DNA of 64,000 nucleotides from Actinernus sp. WN-2022 (taxonomy: Eukaryota > Cnidaria > Anthozoa > Actiniaria > Actinernidae), in assembly GCA_030867875.1 (NCBI GenBank), contig JAOWCC010001589.1, positions 139,721,745 to 139,785,744 on the forward strand. Reading direction: 5' to 3'. The notes under the pieces are model-generated. The model was not told where the DNA came from. It ran no database searches and saw nothing but the letters and a program-made list of their open reading frames with translations. Each line of letters opens with the position of its first letter. Within the stretch, counting starts at the first letter, position 1. The position numbers and the translations under genes are program-made. Shown here one piece after another: positions 1-9,681 of the stretch.

Positions 1-736
1 ATGGCCCTAAGATCTACACAGATTTCGAATTGATCTCCAAATTTACTATCAGAATTGTCGTGACGGTTGCGATTTATAACTATTCTCAATCTATTCCCAA
101 GACCGGCTAGCTCTTACTGTATTTGGTTAGTTATATTATCTACGATTATTAGTGTCAAACCGATGTACCGTTTGCCGTACAAGGTGCTAATAAATATTTG
201 TTGTTGTTGTTGGCCTATAATCCATATGAAGGCATTATTCGAAACAAGAACCGATAAAATGATAAACATATATGGTAACCGCCGCCGATAAGCGAGCTGC
301 AGCTTCCGTTTCGAACACTAGCTCTTCGTCAGAGTGAAAGAGGACAGCGGACTAACGACCTAATGCCGAAAAGGGAAAAGCCATTGAAAGTAATGATGAA
401 CAAATCGACCTTTCAACAGGGAGACGTAGATTTCTTTTTTTCGCTCTTACGAATGCCTAGTGCTCAAAATTCAACTCCAACCTGCTGCTCACCGTGGTTG
501 GGGTACCAATGGATAATACCTACATTGGTTGCTACGGAAACTAGTCTTCCGTTGATTATTTCAAATGCACATATACTTTACAAACAACCGAAGTTATACG
601 TTATTCATCCAACTCTCAGACATAGGCCTTGAAACACATCTAGTATAAATATATTTTTTTCTATTGATTCTTATCATAAATATTGTTTTCCAAGAAAATC
701 AGAGATTTATTAGGAATGAGTTGCTAATATTCTTAC
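1..736. other. Left-edge stretch, no gene seen
   Basis: A+T-rich sequence downstream of (3' to) the last visible transporter exon. The final exons of that gene, with the last membrane span and the usual LPET-like motif of SLC22 proteins, are not found here on the minus strand, so they should lie left of the window. Apart from a hammerhead-like motif near 301-335, nothing recognisable was seen. Confidence 0.5.
301..335 (-). other. Hammerhead-like, Penelope-associated motif
   Basis: Read on the minus strand the stretch has the order CTGACGA, a short self-complementary stem, then GAAA and a closing arm. This matches the layout of the degenerate hammerhead motifs carried by Penelope-like elements. 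A near-identical motif occurs at 38896-38928. The core is CTGACGA rather than CTGATGA, so self-cleavage is doubtful. Called by eye. Confidence 0.3.
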
Positions 737-808
737 AGTCATGGCGATGTAAGGGGCGAGAATAGCACCAACACGAGCACTCATGGAGCCAGTCCCTGGG
801 CAGTGTTT
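737..808 (-). CDS. SLC22-like transporter, exon 8 (frameshifted)
   Basis: Minus-strand stretch between a CACCAG acceptor and an ACT/GTAAGA donor. One frame begins RNTAQG when joined to the two bases left by the 11180-11288 exon. The next frame continues TGSMSARVGAILAPYIAMT, the conserved post-TM10 segment of SLC22 proteins. The two frames meet at a GGG run and need one extra base there to read through. The missing base could be an assembly indel or a true inactivating mutation. Exon size and splice phases otherwise fit the family. Confidence 0.65.
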
Positions 809-1224
809 CTGGTGTAGCAATTTTAAAAACGATTAGTATTTCAAGCATAAAAACATATAACACAAAAAATAAATTTATATCTTACAAGTATGATGACCAT
901 TCTAATATTGTAAATATATATGCCTTCACCTACAGCGACCAACCCATATCTAATATACCGTATCTTCTCGCGCTTATTTGAAATTTCATCTTCAATAGTG
1001 CGTGCTTAATGGAGAGACAGAGAAACAGAGAAACAAGGGGTGGGGGATATAAAAACATGATTTGAACTCATAATTATTATATTATACTGTCAGGAGCCCA
1101 TTCCGAGGAGCACCCATCTCGCATACTAAATAACGTACGACCAGATTGACCTATATTCACTTTGAGAATCCGATCAAACCAACCAAACCAGGACAATACA
1201 ATGTTAGTAAAGGCCTACTCTGGG

Positions 1225-1445
1225 TCCTTAGGTCGCCGCGATGAAGTGCGACATTGAGCGATTTAAGGCGACATAAGCATTTTTTTACAAAAAACAATGA
1301 AATATTAGGCGACACTGGGCGTTATAAGGCGACATTGGGCATTATAAGGCGACGTTAGGCAATACAAGGCGACATTAGGCAATACAAGGCGACATTTGGT
1401 GATACAAGGCGACATTTGGTGATAGAAGGCAATGTAGAGCAACAT
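1225..1445. repeat. Subterminal GGCGACATTRGGC tandem repeats (left)
   Basis: About ten imperfect units of roughly 20 bp built on GGCGACATT followed by GGCAATACAA or GGCGTTATAA. They belong to the transposon at 1211-8058. Subterminal repeats of this sort often serve as transposase binding sites; that role is inferred. Confidence 0.7.
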
Positions 1446-1903
1446 TAGTTTGTAAAATAAGGTGACAGTGTGGCTTTTACCATGTCACATACATAAGGTG
1501 ACATTCATTGACCATACATTGTACTGTATATCTAAAATACTACTACTACTTGTGAGTTTTTGATTGAAAGCATTTCAATTAGAAAGATTAATTTTAATCA
1601 AAACTGCCAGTATGCATGTTTTCCATATAAAATTTAAATAAAATAAACATGAACAAGTACATATTGACTACATGTATAACACATAAACTAATGTGTGTAA
1701 TATTTTTAACCCAATTTTGGTAACATGCAGCAAATTAGAGATATTAAGATATTAAATTTCAAATGTTTTAATATTGACCAATTGGGTTAGTGACTCATTT
1801 GTTTTTACTTTAAATGCCCCCAATCATGCATTACTTCAGTTCCTGATTGGCTAATTGCATTTTCACTTGCTCCTGTGATTGGCTCTGTAAGTACTTTGGC
1901 TTT

Positions 1904-1995
1904 AGTTTTATGACACTCAATTGAAAACTGCTCTAAAAAATAATTAAGTTGGTTTTGGTTTTAGAGCAGTTTTCAGCTGAGTGTCATAAAACCAG
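1904..1995. repeat. Fold-back hairpin (TAGAGCAG family)
   Basis: Arms reading TTTTATGACACTCAATTG...CTCTAAAA and the reverse complement TTTTAGAGCAG...GTGTCATAAAA face each other across about 20 bp. The core TAGAGCAG..CAATTGAGTGTC also forms the terminal repeats of the element at 62895-63193, so both may belong to one MITE group. Confidence 0.55.
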
Positions 1996-2604
1996 AAAAC
2001 ATAAATGAACCAATCACAAACATGGGGCATTTGCATAGCTGACCACATATGTTGGAACAGGGGTGGGCAGGTGTGGAATAACAACTTAAATATTGTATAA
2101 GAATAAGTCTTAAGCTTCTTTAATAATAAGTTACTTTATTTGATTTCGAGACAAAAATAAAGCTTGAGAGTTGAGTACTCTGAATGCATGCATTTATTGT
2201 TGTAATAACTTAATATTATGTACCGATAAAAAAACACTTATGAATTTGAGTTTAGATAGGTTTCAAAGCCAAAGGCAAAGACACAAATTTATACAATGTA
2301 GCTTTATTTATATATTTAAGCTTCTTATATCTTGTAAAATTAAGAAAGGATGCGTTGGTTTTGTTTACACTTAAGCTTATTAAATCTTAACTTACAGACA
2401 CGGATTTACAAATTTGAAATAAGAACAAATGACATAACAAGTTTACACAAAGAAGTTGGAATTGTTACCTTCATTTGTGTCATGGAAAATACCAGAAACG
2501 TTTGTGCAAAAGTCGTACAAATTCCCAACGCCTCCATAATTGATCTTGGTGAGCCAGCACTTTGCTTTATAAACCAGTTCAGCGGTCGACTTCCGCTAAA
2601 ATGG

Positions 2605-2701
2605 TAGGTACTTCATATATGGTCTATTATATGTCTTCTATATAGTGCAAGACTGTTTTATATAAAGAAGACGCAATAATAGACCATATATGAAGTACCT
2701 A
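2605..2701. repeat. 97-bp palindromic hairpin element
   Basis: Begins TAGGTACTTCATATATGGTC and ends with the reverse complement. Arms of about 40 bp are nearly perfect, with a ~17-bp loop. A TA at each edge suggests a TA target. Lies inside the transposon at 1211-8058. Confidence 0.6.
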
Positions 2702-3638
2702 GGCTTTTTCAAAGTTGCCCACGGCTTTCTTGACCAGCGGATAGTCTACTGTACATGTAGTTGTACTGGAACCATTTACTTCACGTAAAAGCACGAAGTT
2801 CTAAACGCAAGTTGCAAAAGAACTAGGGCCCCAAAAATGAAGCCATCATCGATTTGGATGCAACCGGACAATTTCAGGTAGATGCATATTTCTACATACA
2901 GTATACTGCAGTCGACATGTCATTGTCACTTTATTCAAGATTTTAATTTTGTGTGTCCTACTCATAGCTATTACTATTATGTTATAAAATTCCTGGCTTT
3001 CATTCATTTTAACTTGAGGTAGAGATGTGTGTGTTATAAACTTCAACTAGTGATCAATAATGAGCAAGGAGGATTTTGGCAGACATGTTGGATAAATTAT
3101 AATAATTACCTTGATATGTTCACTATTCATAAAAGTATGATTATGTAAGTACTAAAGGGCACTGAACTACAACATGGGTAGCAAATACAGAGGAAAGTTG
3201 ATTATCCATGCTAAAAATAACTTTATGTACAGCTTAATTTTGGAGTCTAATGAACTTGTGCACTGGACAATGCAACAGAGTTGAAGAAAAGCATTAGCAA
3301 TCCCAAGGAACCTTTTTGGATCGATACTTGTTCGTTCACATCTCCATTATATTACAGTAAAACAATAGGCCGACACAGATTGAGAATTCCGTATGGCATG
3401 CGTAATCCAATCACAAAGCGAGGATTTATCTGATGCTCAGTCAGCAAACAACTGTACAGGATTTGAATGTACATATTACTAAAAAAAAAAAAATTTATGT
3501 TCACAACCTGCTCAGTGAAACAGTTACCTAGTGCAGCTAGCCCTTCCTTTAATTGTCCTACATGTCATCTTATGTACATTGTACTAAACCTGTCTGAGAA
3601 TACTCTAGCATCCAATAACCCCTACCTATAATGAACGC

Positions 3639-3806
3639 TGTAGTGACCTGTTATAGGGTTCTTTAATATAGGAAAGACATGAGTGAAGACTCTGTGTACC
3701 CGTTTATTCTGATACTCTGTTCGGACCATGTGCTATATGTTAATTACCATGAATCATGTGGTATATAATATTATTACGTAATCATGTGTGGGATCATATT
3801 ACTACA
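3639..3806 (-). repeat. 3' LTR of Gypsy element
   Basis: 168 bp, begins tgtagtgacctgttataggg and ends atattactaca on the plus strand. Matches 7334-7501 without visible difference. Confidence 0.92.
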
Positions 3807-3819
3807 TTCCTCCCCCTTC
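3807..3819 (-). promoter_or_regulatory. Polypurine tract of Gypsy element
   Basis: On the minus strand reads GAAGGGGGAGGAA directly before the 3' LTR. This is where second-strand synthesis is primed in LTR elements. Confidence 0.8.
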
Positions 3820-4009
3820 AGTTAAGCTTCTATAATGTAAAATAATCAGCTTCTTAATTGTTATGCTAAGGATCATAGTATATGTACAGTGAACTGATTC
3901 AACAATAATTCCAATATAATTAGTAACTGTAACAAATTGTTCCTTCAATGTTCGTATTACTTTCCCCAAGTTCTTTAACTAGTTAGTGTTCATGGTATCC
4001 TATATGATA

Positions 4010-7000
4010 TTAATGCTGTGAAAACTCTCTTAAGTGTCCATCAAATACTGATGCAAGTCTCCTGTTCGATCTCCTCGGTGCTTCTGGTGTTGCTGGTAGG
4101 ATGTTGATCTCCTGATCTTCCTGCAGGGCTGGTGCAGGATCTCTCCGCTGTGCTGCATTGTAGGGTGGTGGTATCTGTGCTGGTTGTGCTGTTGTCACAT
4201 CCTCATCACTTGTTTCCCTGTTTTCTGTTCTCAACAATTTCACTCTTGATGCATCTCTGCAGATAGTCTTTCCATCGCCTAGTCTGCTAGCAAAGATAGT
4301 AGATCCCTTCACTTGTGTCACAATGTAAATATGAGGCTCATATGGTGTTTCAGCCTTTCTTTTCCTATCTCGCTTCACTATAATTGCTTTTCCAACGTCA
4401 ACTTTGTATGTTGTCGCCCGGTGTCGCTTGTCGTGGTACTGCTTGATTTTCTCCTTGTACGTTCTGTCGTTGGATCTGACTTCCTCATCATTCGGTGATA
4501 ATTCTGATGGAAAGTGTTCAAGTTTCGTTCTTACATCCCTGTTCATCATTAACTCATAGGGTGTCTTCTTTGTTGCAGGGTGTGGGGTGTCTCTGTAAGC
4601 TTGTAGCATGTCATAAGTTGCCTCGTGCACTTCCATTCCCTCCTGGTTTGCAATGGTTGCTATTTTGTTCACTAGCTTATTGAAACCTTCAACTTGGCCT
4701 TGTGCCTTTGGGTGTCTCGGTGTAACATTCTTGTGTTTGAATCCCATTTCTGATGCAAATTGCTTGAACTCATTCGAGTTGAATGGTGGACCATTGTCTG
4801 TCTGCACAGTCTTTGGAACTCCGTGCGTTGCAAAGATTTTCTTCAACTTCCTTCGGACAGGTTTGATTGCTGTGGAGCTAATGAACTCAACTTCTGGATA
4901 TCTTGAATATTGATCGGTTACAACCAACACGTATTCATTGTTGGGAAAGGGTCCACAGAAGTCTGCTTCGATACTGTTCCATGGTCTCTCCGGTAAATCT
5001 GTCATCTTGGCTGGTTCGGTGTGATGTGTGTTTGTTGACACTTGACAGCTGAAGCATGTGCTGACAATGTTCTCGATCTGCCAGTTCATCGCTGGGAACC
5101 AATATTTCTTCCTGATCATTTCCTTTGTCTTAGTGATGCCTAAGTGACCTTGTCTGTGTGCAATTCTTATAATCTTTTCTTGCAGGGATTCTGGTGGAAT
5201 GATTTTGTCGAGTCTCAGCATGATTCCCTCTGCCATGTATAGTTCCGCTCGCATATCATAGTAGGGTGCTAAGTCTGGGTCGGTTTTGTCCCATTTCCCC
5301 GTTTGTATTGCTTCCTTTAGCTTCCGAAGTTTATGGTCACCCTGTGTTGCTGACTTGATGGTTTCCATGACGACTGCATGATCAATTTCGATTACTGCTT
5401 TGATGTGTTGCTCGTGTCTGGTATGATGTATCTCCGGTAGTGGGTGTCTGGAGATATAGTCAGTCATGTTCGATTTTCCTGGTATGTGTATTGCAGTAAA
5501 GTCCAGGTTCTGCATTTTCATGACCATCCTCTCAATCCTGGGTGGTAGCTTCGCGCTTGGATTATTGAATAGTGGTAGTAGTGGTTTGTGGTCTGTCGCC
5601 AGTTGGAAGTGTTCTGCTCCCAGTAGGTACATGTGGAGTCTGGTTGTGGTGAACTCTGCTGCTAACGCCTCTCGTTCAATCTGTGAATACCGCGTCTCTG
5701 TGTCGGTGAGTGATCTGCTTACAAAGTGTACCGGTTGGTATCCGTGTTCTGTCTTCTGAAATAATCCACCTCCAAGACCAGTCGGGCTTCCGTCGCAGAT
5801 GACCATCGTTTCACGTCCCGGCTTGTAGGGGATGAGTACTGGTGCTGTAGTTATGGCTATCTTCAGGTCTTCAAACGCTTTCTGTTGTGATTCTGTCCAT
5901 TCGAACTTGTTCTCCCTTTTCGTGAGTCTCCTCAGAGGTTCGCATCTGCTGGAGAAGTTGCTAATATATCTCGATAAGTATGCCATCGTATGCGTTTTCC
6001 GTGTTTCATTCTCCATAGTCACACTGCACTCTCCAATAACCGGTAACTCATCTTTCAGTGTTTTTAACTTTATCTTTGTGTCACACAGTTCTAATTCCGG
6101 TGTTGCCATTAGTAACTCGTTGAACTGGAATTCATCCATGACATTTGCATCCGCTCCCGTATCCGGTTCAACTTCAACACTCGTTCCGTTTATCGAAATT
6201 CTGCACTTATTTTTCTTGGAATGCGTTTGTGCGGTGCGGTGAATCTTCATGTGCTGTACAATCCGCTGTATATCTTCATCGCTTTCTGATTCACTGGTAT
6301 CACTCTCTGTGGTGTCTTCTATTTCGACGTGTCGAATTCTTCTGCGCCCGTGTTTGTTTTGATTTCCGCCGAATTGCTTGTGGCGTGGTGCGTTGTGTGA
6401 TGGCTCTTGTTTCTTTTCTGGTCGCCTGTAGTCTTGTTTGTCTATTTTTCTTCTATCCCCACTGACAGTGTTGCTTGTATTTTTGCACCATCGCGCGTAG
6501 TGGTTACGTTTTCCGCAGTTATGACATTCGACTCCGTATGCTGGGCACTGGCGTCTCTCGTGCGTTGATCCGCAACGACCACATGGCTCGGCGCTGTCCC
6601 GCCGGTTCTTCGACACGAATCTGACCTTCTGTGATTCTGTTGTTGCTTGTACTTTTTTGTCAATTTCGCTAGCCTGGGCAGTCGATTCTTCTTCCACTGC
6701 CGCTTCGTCTAAGATTTGCGTCAGCGTCCAGTTATTCCGTATAGTTTTTACTCGCAGTCGGCTGTTGGTCATTGTTTTGATAAGGTGATCTCTTATCGTT
6801 TCGTCCTCGTTGGTGTATTCACATTTCCGTGCTATCTCTCTGATTCTAGCATAGTATTTCCCCATGCTCTCACTAGCCTCTTGATTGAGATTCCCGAATT
6901 GGAATCTGGCGTAGTCCTTGTTTTTACGTGGCAGAAAGTGCTTATCTAGTTTTCTAACAAATTGTGCGTAGACATCCTCGTCCGCTTGTAGTGGTAAGTC

Positions 7001-7261
7001 TGGTAGCGACTCCTCTAGTTCGGCAATCTGCATTCCTCCGTAAATTATCATCCCGTCTTTCTTGACGTCTGGATCCGTCAGCCCGAAGAAACGAAATTGT
7101 CTCTCGATGTCTTTTTTCCATTTGGACCATCGAACGGCTGTGTCATTTGTATCATTCGATACGATGAATGGTCTTATGTTAAGTTGTCTGTTGACCACTG
7201 TAATATTCTGAGCATTGCTCGCTGCGCTGGTCGATCCAACAGATTCCTGACCGTCTGGCAT
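4010..7261 (-). CDS. Gypsy Gag-Pol polyprotein lacking the reverse transcriptase core
   Basis: Residue numbers below count from the TTG at 7333. That codon lies in the primer-binding region, so the first ATG (residue 25, at 7261) is the likelier start. Order: Gag (about 25-245); two CCHC zinc knuckles (C251-C263 and C270-C283); retropepsin with DTGA at 391-394; then, after about residue 446, an abrupt jump to the RT connection segment MAYLSRYISNF. The fingers and palm with the usual YxDD-type site are absent, and the frame is kept. RNase H follows (D514, E553, D581, D625), then the integrase zinc site (H726, H730, C760, C763), the integrase core (D791, D846, E882, D-35-E spacing) and a basic C-terminal module. 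About 280 residues are missing relative to a full Gypsy Pol. There is no stop or frameshift elsewhere. Confidence 0.9.
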   Translation of the reverse strand: MPDGQESVGSTSAASNAQNITVVNRQLNIRPFIVSNDTNDTAVRWSKWKKDIERQFRFFGLTDPDVKKDGMIIYGGMQIAELEESLPDLPLQADEDVYAQFVRKLDKHFLPRKNKDYARFQFGNLNQEASESMGKYYARIREIARKCEYTNEDETIRDHLIKTMTNSRLRVKTIRNNWTLTQILDEAAVEEESTAQASEIDKKVQATTESQKVRFVSKNRRDSAEPCGRCGSTHERRQCPAYGVECHNCGKRNHYARWCKNTSNTVSGDRRKIDKQDYRRPEKKQEPSHNAPRHKQFGGNQNKHGRRRIRHVEIEDTTESDTSESESDEDIQRIVQHMKIHRTAQTHSKKNKCRISINGTSVEVEPDTGADANVMDEFQFNELLMATPELELCDTKIKLKTLKDELPVIGECSVTMENETRKTHTMAYLSRYISNFSSRCEPLRRLTKRENKFEWTESQQKAFEDLKIAITTAPVLIPYKPGRETMVICDGSPTGLGGGLFQKTEHGYQPVHFVSRSLTDTETRYSQIEREALAAEFTTTRLHMYLLGAEHFQLATDHKPLLPLFNNPSAKLPPRIERMVMKMQNLDFTAIHIPGKSNMTDYISRHPLPEIHHTRHEQHIKAVIEIDHAVVMETIKSATQGDHKLRKLKEAIQTGKWDKTDPDLAPYYDMRAELYMAEGIMLRLDKIIPPESLQEKIIRIAHRQGHLGITKTKEMIRKKYWFPAMNWQIENIVSTCFSCQVSTNTHHTEPAKMTDLPERPWNSIEADFCGPFPNNEYVLVVTDQYSRYPEVEFISSTAIKPVRRKLKKIFATHGVPKTVQTDNGPPFNSNEFKQFASEMGFKHKNVTPRHPKAQGQVEGFNKLVNKIATIANQEGMEVHEATYDMLQAYRDTPHPATKKTPYELMMNRDVRTKLEHFPSELSPNDEEVRSNDRTYKEKIKQYHDKRHRATTYKVDVGKAIIVKRDRKRKAETPYEPHIYIVTQVKGSTIFASRLGDGKTICRDASRVKLLRTENRETSDEDVTTAQPAQIPPPYNAAQRRDPAPALQEDQEINILPATPEAPRRSNRRLASVFDGHLREFSQH

Positions 7262-7321
7262 TTCAATGTCGCTTCTATTTTCACTTCTCTTCTTCTCGTT
7301 TTCTTTTCCTGTTACCGTAGT

Positions 7322-7333
7322 CCTCGTCGCCAA
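7322..7333 (-). promoter_or_regulatory. Putative primer binding site of Gypsy element
   Basis: TGGCGACGAGG on the minus strand, one base inside the 5' LTR. It starts TGG as expected for pairing to the CCA end of a tRNA; which tRNA was not determined. Confidence 0.55.
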
Positions 7334-7501
7334 TGTAGTGACCTGTTATAGGGTTCTTTAATATAGGAAAGACATGAGTGAAGACTCTGTGTACCCGTTT
7401 ATTCTGATACTCTGTTCGGACCATGTGCTATATGTTAATTACCATGAATCATGTGGTATATAATATTATTACGTAATCATGTGTGGGATCATATTACTAC
7501 A
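7334..7501 (-). repeat. 5' LTR of Gypsy element
   Basis: 168 bp, same sequence as 3639-3806. Drives right-to-left transcription of the Gag-Pol frame. Confidence 0.92.
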
Positions 7502-7760
7502 AACGCAACCATGACAATACACTTCCAATCATCCCAATACCTTTCCCAATACCAATCCCTCGGGTACAAATCCCTTTTATGGTATAGATCCTTGTTTAGA
7601 TTATTAATTATTAGCTGTGTATAGATACATTAACATAATTAGTTACAGTGCTTTTTAGTCGGTCGTATAGGCAAATGTGTACCTTATGGGGTTCTCAACT
7701 ATGACGAGCAATTGTGAAATTTACTGGGGTAATTAAGGTATGTAAGGGCAGTGGGACCTC

Positions 7761-7802
7761 GGGGGTGGGGGGCGGGGGGCGGGGGGCGGGGGTCGGGGGT
7801 GG
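7761..7802 (+). repeat. G-run tract, G-quadruplex-capable
   Basis: At least six runs of five or more G separated by single C, T or TC. It can fold into one or more G-quadruplexes. Lies inside the right part of the transposon at 1211-8058. Confidence 0.6.
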
Positions 7803-7969
7803 TAAGGTTTAGTCACTACAACTGATATACAATGTAGGTGTAGAGATACATAAATTTGTATTCATTAATAATTATTAAAAACAAAAACACTTACAGTCTA
7901 AATATAGTTTTATAATAACCAGTTATTTATGCTAAATGTGTAATTTGATATTATATCATAAGCCAATAT

Positions 7970-8045
7970 AGGGCGACGTAAGGCGACGTAAGGCGACGTA
8001 AGGCGACATTGGGCGACATTGGGCGACATAAGGCGACCTAAGGAC
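7970..8045. repeat. Subterminal GGCGACRT repeats (right)
   Basis: Seven units of GGCGACGTAA, GGCGACATTG or GGCGACATAA, the right-end partner of the array at 1225-1445 and in the same orientation on the plus strand. Confidence 0.7.
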
Positions 8046-8192
8046 CCAGAGTAGGCCTTAGTAAGTCACCTCAAAGAATCAAATCATTTTCAATCTCGAT
8101 GGCGGCAAGCGTGTACGGAGTCAGAAGACAGTTACCAAGGTAACATATTCTAAAAATTGCGTCATACGCTGACTCACCGATATAGTATACAG

Positions 8193-8507
8193 CAGGAGCC
8201 CATTACCAGGAGCGTCCATATATACATGCATGTACTATACCCGTGAGTCAGCGTATGACCGGTTTGAGCTATTTTTAGAACATGTTTCCCGGGTAACTGC
8301 CTTCTGACTCTGCTGCGATCGTGCATATGCTTGCCGTAATTAACGAGATTAAGAATGATCTATTGTTCTTTGAGGTGATTTTACTAACGCTGCATTGTCC
8401 TGACTATGGTTTGATTGGATTCCCAAAGTGTGGGCACGTGAACTCCCGTGAGATCTGTTCTAAATATAGCTCAATCCGGTCATGGACGCTCATGGTAATG
8501 GCTCCTG
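8193..8507 (+). mobile_element. CAGGAGCCC-family MITE, copy B
   Basis: Starts CAGGAGCCCATTACCAGGAG and ends GGTAATGGCTCCTG. Flanked by TATACAG at 8186-8192 and 8508-8514 (7 bp, or 8 bp counting an ambiguous base). Inserted at the edge of copy A in head-to-head orientation. Non-coding. Confidence 0.75.
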
Positions 8508-8514
8508 TATACAG

Positions 8515-9681
8515 CTATTTCAAATAAGGTTGTCCTGGACAAACAGCAAACGACAAGCGACATTCCCAGGCCGTAATGGATTGTGGCTATAACTGTTCAG
8601 CTGTGCGAAATGGATAAACTAGAGTGCAATTCGAAAATCCATTCTCAGGAGACCATTAATATTCGTCTTAAAGTTTTTGCCCCCAAAACCAAATGAATTC
8701 AACGAGACTTTCAGCTACAACCACAACCCATTTCGCACCAGGAATGTCATTTGCCGTTTCTCCGGATAATGGCTCCTACATAAGTTATTATAATGTACAA
8801 TTTCTAATTTTGAAGCGATCAAATAATTACTGCCGTCTTTTTTGTTACGCGACGGACTTTTGATACTTGGCAATGGGCTTCTGTCATTCATCGAAGTGGA
8901 AGGAACTACAAATCAAACTTTAGCATGTAGTTTACCACTTTTAGTTACCTATCCTTCGAGTCAGGAATACGCCGGAGTCGAGATTTCGAATCGGAATGAA
9001 TGGTATTTCCATTCATTCGATTTCTCAAAAAACGAATGAATGGAAGTGTAACACCCAACACGTTTTTTTTAATTCAGCAAAGAGAAAAAACATACTAGCA
9101 TGACTGGAAAGAGGCACTCCTTATTTTGCCGTGTTAATGGACCGCATTTTCCGAAAATCTAGCGGTGCCGAGGGCCCGTGAAAAGGTAAACCCGGTTTAC
9201 AAGATACGCATTTTGGGTACGGCACTCCTAAAATTGTACGCATGGCAATTTTTCGGCACGGTATCCCTTACTTTTCTCGTCTCAATGGATATGTTCCGGG
9301 CACGCGTGTACAAAAAACTAAGGGAGTTGAGACCCTGTGAAAAGGTTGTATCGGCCCGCCTGTTTTGAGTGCCATGCCCAGGTTAGGAGTGCCGTGTAAA
9401 CCGGGCTTACAGTAGTATCGGTCTCGTGCTCAAAACGCTTGTCATGTAAACCGGGGTTATGTATAACGGGTCTGTAGACACGATAGTTAATGAATAGTAA
9501 CTAATCAGCCCCGCACTCCCCTGAAACATTCACAGCCGCCTCGATTATTGTCTTTATGGATCTCTTATCGATGTTTATCGAAGTTATCACGTGGTTTAAT
9601 CTATCGCACCAGATAGGCTCTAGCACCACTGAATTAGTCAAAATTTTTTTATCAATTTCACTACGACTGTACTGAAATGAC
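8515..9681. other. Intron sequence, nothing recognised
   Basis: Intron 7 of the transporter gene. Contains a small repeat of GAATGAATGG around 8990-9045 and a G+C-richer patch at 9160-9460 with related phrases such as taaaccgggctt. No coding or structural feature could be supported. Confidence 0.4.

Larger units (their letters stand above)
3639..7501 (-). mobile_element. Ty3/Gypsy LTR retrotransposon, young, RT-deleted
   Basis: 3863 bp with 168-bp LTRs at 3639-3806 and 7334-7501 that look identical base for base, start TG and end CA, and a 5-bp target duplication AACGC (3634-3638, 7502-7506). The inner signals are a putative primer binding site next to the right LTR and a polypurine tract next to the left LTR, so transcription runs right to left. 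One uninterrupted Gag-Pol frame fills the interior. Identical LTRs imply a recent insertion. The loss of the reverse transcriptase core means it was probably copied by enzymes from a related element. Confidence 0.92.
1211..8058. mobile_element. DNA transposon with 6-bp target duplication, hosting a Gypsy element
   Basis: Starts AGGCCTACTCTGGGTCCTTA and ends with its reverse complement. It is flanked by TAGTAA at 1205-1210 and 8059-8064. Terminal inverted repeats are about 27 bp. Without the Gypsy insertion it is about 2.98 kb. Subterminal arrays of GGCGACAT-type repeats sit at both ends in the same (not inverted) orientation. No transposase is visible, so it is probably non-autonomous. A 6-bp duplication is known for IS3EU, Dada and Polinton-type elements, among others, so the superfamily is open. 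Confidence 0.75.
1091..8185 (-). mobile_element. Short inverted-repeat element (CAGGAGCCC family), copy A, split by a transposon
   Basis: Two fragments, 1091-1210 and 8059-8185, together match the reverse complement of intact copies at 8193-8507 and 14994-15329. Shared pieces include caggagcccatt, the gaggtgac-ttactaa region and gtgagtcagcgtatgac. The break lies exactly at the TAGTAA target of the inserted element at 1211-8058, so the related copies act as empty-site controls. The right-hand terminal repeat of this copy is missing. Non-coding MITE-like unit; the superfamily is not determined. Confidence 0.7.

Noticed and set aside
2401..2604. Exon-like open run (IPNASIIDLGEPALCF) between CTTACAG and GTAGGT
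   Set aside because: Splice-like borders exist but no family match and the frame lies in a non-coding transposon; not strong enough to call.
7331..7333. TTG as start of the Gypsy polyprotein
   Set aside because: It lies in the primer-binding region at the LTR edge; the first ATG at 7261 is more plausible, although Gypsy elements may use unusual starts.
4313..7351. Plus-strand open frames across the Gypsy element
   Set aside because: They are shadows of the minus-strand Gag-Pol frame and have no family motifs.
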